The notes below the pieces were generated by a model. It was not told the DNA's origin, ran no database searches, and worked only from the letters and a program-made list of their open reading frames with translations. From positions 1 to 12,580 of the forward strand of contig DAOLDL010000087.1 in assembly GCA_035327305.1 (NCBI GenBank): 12,580 nt of DNA, in the 5' to 3' direction. The stretch is from CALMUP01 sp035327305 (GTDB lineage: Bacteria > Verrucomicrobiota > Kiritimatiellia > CAIVKH01). Positions within the stretch are counted from its first letter, which is position 1. The number at the start of each line of letters is the position of its first letter. A program made the position numbers and the translations under genes. Positions 7,084 to 12,580 of this stretch are shown piece by piece.

Positions 7084-8757
7084 TTAAGTTCCGGCCTTTC
7101 CGCCCTGATGCACGGTAAGCTGGGTGAATGGTATCACCCAGCCGTTTTCGTTGCAGGCAGACACCAGAATCCGTTGAATTGCAAACCTGATTTCCCTCGC
7201 CAATGGCGCCGCCGCCCCGGTCAAATCAACCGCAATTGCGTAATCGAGCGACGATAAACCCGCATTCGCGAAATGCACATGGATGGCGAGAACGGTATCC
7301 ACCCCGGCCACGACGGGAAGCTCTGCTTCCAATTTTTTCTTCATGATTTCCGGAACCTTGGTGGTTGCGATGGCCTGGTGGCGATGATCAATACCGAAGC
7401 TTGATTCTATCCTGAACCGGTCACTGATATTACGCGGATTCAATGCGAGAAAATCCGGTGTTTGATAAACGGCGTGTTCGCCGCCTGGCATAATAAGTTC
7501 CACGGCGCCGGGAGTTTGACTGACCACGTGACCCACACACCCGTCGGACAACTCAACCCAATCACCCTTTTTGCAGGGAAACCAAACTTCATGCTCGCCG
7601 GGGCGGCGGGAACTCATTCCCACCAGATACTTGACGGGTAGCTGGCGCATGCCACCTTCCAGTTGAGGATTGACCAGGCGCGCCGAAAAACCAAGCGCAT
7701 CCACCCGGTAGCGGGTTCCTTCGTACATAATGACTTCGCCTTCTCGAACCGCCCCGATGTTGAGCATCAGCTTGATTGTTTCCACCTGCTGGGGAAGTGT
7801 ATTGATGCTGGCCCAGCCAACTCCGACCAGGAAGATTATGATGATTCCAAGCAGGAACCAGTCGCCCACCAGATTAAACGCCATCATCATGGCCAACAGT
7901 CCGCCCAACACGCTGAAAATATGAAACAGCAGGGCCGTCAGGCGCGAACTGAAACTTTTTTCGCACGTGGTTCGACGTGCGCGACGAACCAGATAGCTCG
8001 CCAGGCGAAAACCGAAAAACACCACACAAAAGGCAATAATTCCCAACAGCAGGTTCACCCCCCGCGTGCGAAAAAAATTGCGCGCATACTTGGTGGATTG
8101 GTCGAGAAACGATTCACGGGCGGCGAGACGGCTTTGAAGCTGGATATCCAACGCCATGAATTCGTTGTTGGCTTGCTCCAGTGTGCGCTTCCAGATATCG
8201 AGACGCGCATTCAAACGCGCCTGCAATTCCGGTGAAGCCGGTTGCTGAAGAAGCGACTCCAGATTGGTGACCGCTTTTTGCGCGAGGTCGCGCCGCTTGC
8301 GCACATCGTCGATTTGAGTGCGCAACTGACCGATAACACGGGATTCGGCAGTCGCACTTTCGATTTCCGCCATGATCGGCTCAAGCAATTTGCCGACTTG
8401 TTCCTGCCAGTCGAATTTACTTTCCCGTTGCGGCGAGAACACCGTGAGATCGACATCAACGGCGAATCCATCGAATTGACGGCGTTGTTCCTCGATCTGG
8501 GTGCGCAGTTCCTGAATGCGCCGGCGGATGTCATCACGAGCCATGTCGTCCGTCGCAACCGACATCTCCTGTTGAAGCGCCGCCAGGTCGCGTTCATTCA
8601 ACTCCAACGCACGTTGCAAGGCCTCGAGCGACTGAACCGTGTTGGCTTCGGAAATAACCGGTGATTCGCCTGGAATGGTCAACTGGGCGATAGCGCAAAA
8701 TGTGGCCGGAAATAAACACGATGCAATCGCAACAAGGACGTGACATTTTTTATGCAT
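7084..8757 (-). CDS. MscS-like membrane protein with signal peptide and periplasmic coiled coils
   Basis: The 557-residue protein begins with a basic, hydrophobic, Ala-rich signal-peptide-like segment (MHKKCHVLVAIASCLFPATFCAIA). Long charged helices at about 41-95 and 130-220 look like periplasmic coiled coils. Three hydrophobic segments follow at about 234-257, 273-297 and 299-318. After these come two beta-rich stretches (about 329-383 and 393-445; the second contains KKGDWVELSDGCVGHVV, like the MscS beta domain). An alpha/beta C-terminus then ends in NGWVIPFTQLTVHQ, resembling the IPFPQ...VH ending of MscS channels. A Gly/Ala-rich MscS pore helix is hard to see, so channel activity is uncertain. 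The gene heads an operon with a glycosyltransferase and an O-antigen ligase. No Shine-Dalgarno is evident before the ATG. Confidence 0.75.
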   Translation of the reverse strand: MHKKCHVLVAIASCLFPATFCAIAQLTIPGESPVISEANTVQSLEALQRALELNERDLAALQQEMSVATDDMARDDIRRRIQELRTQIEEQRRQFDGFAVDVDLTVFSPQRESKFDWQEQVGKLLEPIMAEIESATAESRVIGQLRTQIDDVRKRRDLAQKAVTNLESLLQQPASPELQARLNARLDIWKRTLEQANNEFMALDIQLQSRLAARESFLDQSTKYARNFFRTRGVNLLLGIIAFCVVFFGFRLASYLVRRARRTTCEKSFSSRLTALLFHIFSVLGGLLAMMMAFNLVGDWFLLGIIIIFLVGVGWASINTLPQQVETIKLMLNIGAVREGEVIMYEGTRYRVDALGFSARLVNPQLEGGMRQLPVKYLVGMSSRRPGEHEVWFPCKKGDWVELSDGCVGHVVSQTPGAVELIMPGGEHAVYQTPDFLALNPRNISDRFRIESSFGIDHRHQAIATTKVPEIMKKKLEAELPVVAGVDTVLAIHVHFANAGLSSLDYAIAVDLTGAAAPLAREIRFAIQRILVSACNENGWVIPFTQLTVHQGGKAGT

Positions 8758-8763
8758 GGGTGA

Positions 8764-8792
8764 AGTATGCCGAATTCTATGGCACCATTCAA
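8764..8792 (-). promoter_or_regulatory. Possible promoter of the MscS-like gene
   Basis: On the minus strand, TTGAAT (complement of 8787-8792) and CATACT (complement of 8764-8769) are 17 bp apart, each a 4/6 match to consensus. The -10 lies only 6 nt before the ATG at 8757. The message would therefore be leaderless or nearly so, in line with the missing Shine-Dalgarno. It lies in the 127-nt divergent gap with chrA; on the plus strand I see only a weak TTGATT / TACTAC pair at 8819-8846. Confidence 0.3.
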
Positions 8793-8884
8793 GCGTCGTG
8801 CCATTCGGGGCCGGGGAGTTGATTTAAATTCGGAGTCAAATACTACTGTTCGACAAATCAGAAACCATAAAGCATGATCGCCCC

Positions 8885-10219
8885 ATGATGGATCGCAACA
8901 AGATACCGCCCCACCCGACATTTGCTCATGCGCTCGTCGTATGGGTGAAAATTGGACTGTTAAGTTTCGGAGGGCCGGCCGGACAGATCGCCTTGATGCA
9001 CACGTTACTGGTGGACAAATTGAAGTGGATCAGCAACCGGCGCTTCCTTCACGCCCTGAATTACTGCATGTTGTTGCCTGGGCCGGAAGCTCAACAAACC
9101 GCGATTTATACGGGCTGGTTGCTTCACGGCATCAAAGGCGGTATCGCCGCCGGGTTTCTGTTCGTTGTCCCCGGCGCGTTGTTGATGCTTGCCATCAGTT
9201 ACATATATGTGATGTATGGCGCCGTGCCATTCATGGCCGCGGTTTTTTATGGACTTAAGTCGGCAGTGATGGCCATTGTTGCGGGCGCGGTGATCCGGAT
9301 CGGGACAAAAGTGTTGAAGCGGCCGGTCTTGTGGTTTGTATCCGCAGTATCGTTTATCGCGATATTTTTCCTCGGCATACCGTTTCCAGTGATCGTGCTT
9401 TCCGCGCTTGCGATTGGCATGATCTGGGGCAATCGCATGTCCATTTCCACACCGGTCGATCACAACAACCCGACAATGGAGAATGATCGTGATGACCGGT
9501 ACGTCATATCCGATAATGGAACGAGTCGTATACCGAGGCCTACCGCAATGCGAACCGCATTGACGGCATTTTTATGGACCGGCATCTGGTTGGCGCCACT
9601 TCTCATCTGCCTTCTCATCCTTGGTTTTGATCACACGTTGAGTTTACAGGGATTGTTTTTCAGCAAAGCCGCGTTGGTCACTTTTGGTGGTGCGTATGCG
9701 GTTTTACCTTATGTCGCCCAGCATGCGGTTGAAGTGCGTGAATGGTTGTCTCCGGTGGATATGATGGCTGGTCTTGGTTTGGCCGAGACAACGCCGGGAC
9801 CCTTGATTCTGGTGCTTCAATTTGTGGGCTTCATGGGGGGATGGAACCATCCCATGACCTTTTCTCCGCTGGTTACCGCGATGCTTGCGTCGTTTATCGC
9901 GTCGTGGGCGGTCTTCATGCCCGGATGCCTTTTCATTTTTACCGGAGCGCCGTATATCGAACAAGCGCACGGCAATGCCCGATGGTCCAATGCGCTGACG
10001 GTTGTGACGGCGGCGGTGGTCGGAGTGATTCTTAATTTGGCGGTCTGGTTTGCTTTGAACGCAATATCCGCCGGCGCAGATCGGCTTGATTGGATTCCAC
10101 TATTCGCGGCGATCGCATTCTTTTACGTCCAGTATCGATGGAAATGGGGCGTGCTTTCGATTGTTGCCTCCGGCGCGCTACTTGGCATTTCGCTGTACCT
10201 CCTGGGTCTCATATCCTGA
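8885..10219 (+). CDS. chrA: Chromate transporter ChrA (CHR family, two-domain)
   Basis: ChrA exports chromate from the cytoplasm, using the proton motive force. The 444-residue protein is a full-length two-domain member with two homologous halves. The first half has KIGLLSFGGPAGQIALMH (about 22-39) and LPGPEAQQTAIYTGWLLHG (64-82). The second has KAALVTFGGAYAVLPYVAQ (261-279) and ETTPGPLILVLQFVGF (301-316). A polar linker at about 184-220 joins them, and some ten or more hydrophobic segments are visible. Translation may start at either of two adjacent ATGs (8885 or 8888); neither has a clear Shine-Dalgarno. It is the only complete plus-strand gene, divergent from the MscS-like gene and convergent with arsJ (44-nt gap, no clear terminator). 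Substrate is inferred from family; some CHR proteins have other or unknown roles. Confidence 0.92.
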   Translation: MMDRNKIPPHPTFAHALVVWVKIGLLSFGGPAGQIALMHTLLVDKLKWISNRRFLHALNYCMLLPGPEAQQTAIYTGWLLHGIKGGIAAGFLFVVPGALLMLAISYIYVMYGAVPFMAAVFYGLKSAVMAIVAGAVIRIGTKVLKRPVLWFVSAVSFIAIFFLGIPFPVIVLSALAIGMIWGNRMSISTPVDHNNPTMENDRDDRYVISDNGTSRIPRPTAMRTALTAFLWTGIWLAPLLICLLILGFDHTLSLQGLFFSKAALVTFGGAYAVLPYVAQHAVEVREWLSPVDMMAGLGLAETTPGPLILVLQFVGFMGGWNHPMTFSPLVTAMLASFIASWAVFMPGCLFIFTGAPYIEQAHGNARWSNALTVVTAAVVGVILNLAVWFALNAISAGADRLDWIPLFAAIAFFYVQYRWKWGVLSIVASGALLGISLYLLGLIS

Positions 10220-10263
10220 TCACCCATCTAGCCCGGATTTTCATCGCAATCTTGAACTTGATC

Positions 10264-11475
10264 TTATTCGTTTTCCTGTTCGGTCAAGAAAAGGGCAACG
10301 ACACCGGAGGCGAAAACCAGCAACGCGGAGGTCCACAGGCAACCCGCAAGTCCGAACCATTGAAACACCACGCCGGATAGCAATGTCCCGATCAATCGCC
10401 CGCCCGCGTTGGACATATAATAAAATCCAACATTCATGGCCACGCGATCGCCTTGCGCATACGCCACAATCAAGTATGAATGGACGGCGGAATTAACCGC
10501 GAACACCACGCCGAAAAGTATCAAACCGGTCAGCACGGCAAATTCGGGTTGCACGTCGTATCCAATGGCCAGCGCAATCAACAGAGGAATCGGGAGTAAA
10601 AGAAATGCCCAAATCATGGCCTGGCGTCCGGTCGGCGCCGCGCCGCCTAGACCGAGCGCCATCAACTGCGGGGAAAATGCCTGAACCGCGCCGTAACCGA
10701 TCACCCAGAACGCCATGTACGCACCCACCTGGGTAAAATTCCATTCCAACACCGAATAGAGAAAGATAGGCAGACCGACAACGAACCAGGCATCGCGTGA
10801 ACCAAAGAGGAAAAATCGAGCGGCGGACAAAACATTTATTTCACGGGTTTGCGACAGAATACTGTTGAACAGGGGTTTTTCCTTCGCCCGTCCGATGTCA
10901 TGGGGCAATGAGATAACTGATAAAATGAGAATAACAACCAGTCCTCCGGCCATGCCCCATAACGCGCCATTAAATCCAAGCGTGGTTAACAAAAAACCAC
11001 CGAGGAAAAACCCGAGGCCTTTCAAGGCATTCTTGGAGCCGGTCAGCAATGCCACCCATTTGAACAACAAGCTTTGCCGGTCATCGGGAACCAGCGACTT
11101 GATGGCGCTTTTTGCGCTCATTTTCGTCAAGTCCTTGGCGATTCCGGAAAGCGCCTGCGATGCCATCACAAAAGCAACCGCCGCAATTTCCGACCACGCG
11201 GGATTCAACTGCGTCAACATGGCCAGCGCCAGCACCTGAAGCGCCAAGCCGCCAAACAACGTAACCTTCAATCCCATCCGGGCACCCAGCCAACCGCCTA
11301 TCAGGTTGGTGACAATTCCAAAGAACTCATACAGGAGAAAAAGAAAAGCCAGTTGAATGGAGGAATAGCCGAGTTTATGAAAATGCAGAAGCACCAACAT
11401 GCGCAATGCGCCGTCAGTCAGGGTAAAACCCCAATAGGCAAGCGTTACCAGGCTGTAATTACGAACGCTGGACAT
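10264..11475 (-). CDS. arsJ: ArsJ, 1-arseno-3-phosphoglycerate exporter (major facilitator superfamily)
   Basis: The protein begins MSSVRNYSLVTLAYWGFTLTDGALRMLVLLHFH, the characteristic ArsJ N-terminus. It continues with FLFLLYEFFGIVTNLIGGWLGARMGLK and the GIAKDLTKMSAKSAIK loop. About twelve hydrophobic segments fit an MFS fold over 403 residues. ArsJ exports 1-arseno-3-phosphoglycerate, which then breaks down to arsenate outside, so with its GAPDH partner it acts as an arsenate efflux route. I chose ATG at 11475 because it matches the usual N-terminus; an upstream in-frame TTG (11490) would add MNWPL. From the ATG the gene overlaps the end of the GAPDH gene by 17 nt, which points to translational coupling. 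Confidence 0.93.
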   Translation of the reverse strand: MSSVRNYSLVTLAYWGFTLTDGALRMLVLLHFHKLGYSSIQLAFLFLLYEFFGIVTNLIGGWLGARMGLKVTLFGGLALQVLALAMLTQLNPAWSEIAAVAFVMASQALSGIAKDLTKMSAKSAIKSLVPDDRQSLLFKWVALLTGSKNALKGLGFFLGGFLLTTLGFNGALWGMAGGLVVILILSVISLPHDIGRAKEKPLFNSILSQTREINVLSAARFFLFGSRDAWFVVGLPIFLYSVLEWNFTQVGAYMAFWVIGYGAVQAFSPQLMALGLGGAAPTGRQAMIWAFLLLPIPLLIALAIGYDVQPEFAVLTGLILFGVVFAVNSAVHSYLIVAYAQGDRVAMNVGFYYMSNAGGRLIGTLLSGVVFQWFGLAGCLWTSALLVFASGVVALFLTEQENE

Positions 11476-12472
11476 AAGCGGCCAATTCAACCATGCGATT
11501 TACATAGCCCCACTCGTTGTCGTACCAGGCGAGTATTTTAACCTGGGTGCCATCCACAACCATCGTGGACAAGGCATCGATTATCGCGGAACGCGGATCG
11601 GTGCGGTAATCTATAGACACGAGAGGTCGCTCCTCGTAACCCAGAATGCCTTTGAGTTCGTTTTCCGAAGCGTATTTCAGCAATGCATTCACCTCGTCGG
11701 CCGTTGTGGCTCGCTCAACCTCAAATACGCAATCGGTCATAGATGCATTCAGCAGGGGAACACGAACGGCAATGCCATTCAATTTCCCTTTCAAATCGGG
11801 ATAAATCATGGTGATCGCGGTTGCCGACCCGGTGCTGGTGGGAATGAGCGAAAGGCTTGCCGCCCGCGCCCGGCGCAAATCTTTGTGAGGGGCGTCGATA
11901 ATGGTTTGCGTATTGGTCATGTCATGAATGGTGGTGATGACTCCGTGCCGGATGCCAAGTCCTTCGCGCACCACTTTTACAACCGGCGCAAGACAGTTGG
12001 TCGTGCAGGATGCCGCGGTAATTATCTTGTGCCGCGAAGGGTCGAATAGCTGATGATTGATCCCCATAACGATATTCAGGGCGTCCTCCTTTACCGGGGC
12101 GGCAACGATTACCCGCTTTGCGCCACGCATGAAATGACCTTCGAGCGATTGCGGAGTTCTGAACTTTCCCGAACATTCGAGCACCAGGTCGACTCCTCTC
12201 GCCCGCCAGTCGATTTCCTCCGGCGCAGAATGTCGAGAAAACGTCAATGTGCGCTCGGCAATCAACAGCGCATCATCACGAAGACCGACCGGTGTCGACC
12301 AACGACCATGAACCGAGTCAAATTCGATCAGATGGGCGCAACATGCGGCATCACCTTTGGGTTCGTTGATATGTACAAATTCCAAGTCGCTCCGCGCCCA
12401 ACCGGCACGTAGCGCCAGCCGTCCCATGCGACCAAATCCGTTTATCCCGACTCGAAGGGGTTTATTACTCAT
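11459..12472 (-). CDS. ArsJ-associated glyceraldehyde-3-phosphate dehydrogenase
   Basis: This 337-residue NAD(P)-dependent dehydrogenase has the Rossmann motif GINGFGRMGR at about 9-18 and catalytic Cys156 in ASCTTNCLAP. The catalytic base is His183 in TTIHDMTNTQ, with SLIPTSTGSATAI and the terminal WYDNEWGYVNRMVEL. In this context it is expected to use arsenate in place of phosphate, giving 1-arseno-3-phosphoglycerate for export by ArsJ. NEPKGD after the second strand and the HDMTNTQTI form, instead of the glycolytic HSYTNDQ, fit the ArsJ-linked subgroup. The overlap with arsJ supports this. The ATG has an AAAGGA site (complement of 12481-12486) 8 nt upstream. A residual glycolytic role cannot be excluded. 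Confidence 0.93.
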   Translation of the reverse strand: MSNKPLRVGINGFGRMGRLALRAGWARSDLEFVHINEPKGDAACCAHLIEFDSVHGRWSTPVGLRDDALLIAERTLTFSRHSAPEEIDWRARGVDLVLECSGKFRTPQSLEGHFMRGAKRVIVAAPVKEDALNIVMGINHQLFDPSRHKIITAASCTTNCLAPVVKVVREGLGIRHGVITTIHDMTNTQTIIDAPHKDLRRARAASLSLIPTSTGSATAITMIYPDLKGKLNGIAVRVPLLNASMTDCVFEVERATTADEVNALLKYASENELKGILGYEERPLVSIDYRTDPRSAIIDALSTMVVDGTQVKILAWYDNEWGYVNRMVELAAYVQRS

Positions 12473-12491
12473 GCATGAAGTCCTTTGTAAT

Positions 12492-12510
12492 ATTGCTTCA
12501 AAGATTCAAT
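12492..12510. promoter_or_regulatory. Imperfect palindrome upstream of the gap-arsJ pair (candidate operator)
   Basis: On the minus strand, ATTGAATCTTTGAAGCAAT has dyad symmetry of the form ATTGnnTCnnnGAnnCAAT (six symmetric base pairs of nine). It lies 19-38 nt before the ATG and just upstream of, overlapping, a TATTAC sequence that could be a -10 box. A repressor bound there would block transcription. An ArsR-type dimer is one guess from gene context; no regulator gene is visible in the window. Confidence 0.35.
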
Positions 12511-12525
12511 GACTAATAAATCGGA

Positions 12526-12580
12526 TGGAGGCGCGGGGGGGAATCGAACCCCCGAATAAAGGTTTTGCAGACCTCTGCCT
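12526..12580 (-). tRNA. tRNA-Cys(GCA), 5' end beyond the window
   Basis: The minus strand contains the anticodon stem-loop GAGGT-CTGCAAA-ACCTT with anticodon GCA (complement of 12566-12568). A 5-nt variable region, the T arm GGGGG-TTCGATT-CCCCC, the 3' acceptor strand CCGCGCC, discriminator U and an encoded CCA (12526-12528) follow. The acceptor 5' strand and most of the D arm lie beyond the right edge. GCA identifies cysteine. It lies 53 nt upstream of the GAPDH gene on the same strand. Confidence 0.93.

Noticed and set aside
5949..7087. Plus-strand open frames opposite the glycosyltransferase gene
   Set aside because: They are antisense to a well-supported GT4 coding frame, rich in Ser/Thr/Arg/Pro, without recognisable domains or ribosome sites.
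10220..10263. Bidirectional terminator between chrA and arsJ
   Set aside because: The 44-nt gap shows no GC-rich inverted repeat or T-run on either strand.
12526..12580. tRNA-Cys 3' end as an attachment site with a second copy in the window
   Set aside because: The only similar string is the CCCCCG stem of the rpsI terminator near 3611, which is explained by terminator structure; no extended repeat and no integrase are present.
1..12580. CRISPR array, transposase, toxin-antitoxin or phage defence genes
   Set aside because: No regularly spaced repeats, transposase motifs or defence-type domains are seen in any supported frame.

Overview
The window looks like chromosomal DNA of a Gram-negative bacterium of moderate G+C content. 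A lipopolysaccharide-type O-antigen ligase, a tRNA with an encoded CCA end and a compact bacterial gene layout support this. Two features remind me of the PVC group (Verrucomicrobiota, Kiritimatiellota, Lentisphaerota): an S23/IVP-type four-helix-bundle protein followed by a D/Y/E-rich tail, and a MerR-like HTH protein linked to CvpA. That placement is inference and is held weakly. Almost all genes are on the minus strand. The exceptions are the four-helix-bundle fragment at the left edge and the chromate transporter at 8885-10219.

Read in the direction of transcription (right to left), the regions are as follows. (1) At 12580-12526 lies the 3' part of a tRNA-Cys(GCA). (2) At 12472-10264 is an overlapping gene pair: a glyceraldehyde-3-phosphate dehydrogenase of the ArsJ-associated type, and arsJ. 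Together they form the known two-step arsenate detoxification route, in which GAPDH makes 1-arseno-3-phosphoglycerate and ArsJ exports it. An imperfect palindrome lies just upstream and no arsR is visible. (3) Convergent to arsJ is a full-length, two-domain chromate transporter (chrA), so 8.9-12.5 kb is a small oxyanion-resistance block. (4) At 8757-4679 is an envelope operon: an MscS-like membrane protein with a secretion signal and coiled coils, a GT-B family 4 glycosyltransferase, and an O-antigen ligase/polymerase-like protein whose ATG directly abuts the preceding stop. (5) At 4508-3665 is the ribosomal protein operon rplM-rpsI, with a strong sigma70-like promoter and a clear intrinsic terminator. 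(6) At 3451-336 is a second tight operon: argJ, argB, a CvpA-family membrane protein and a MerR-like HTH protein. Its first two genes carry out central steps of arginine biosynthesis (acetyl transfer and N-acetylglutamate phosphorylation). (7) At the left edge is the end of a four-helix-bundle (23S rRNA intervening-sequence protein) gene. It appears frameshifted, because the family's acidic/tyrosine tail continues in the next frame after its stop.

I see no CRISPR array, insertion sequence, complete rRNA or phage gene. The most unusual items are the Gap-ArsJ pair with a possible operator but no visible regulator, the MscS-like protein with what looks like two tandem beta domains, an ArgJ lacking the usual last residues, and the decayed S23-type gene.
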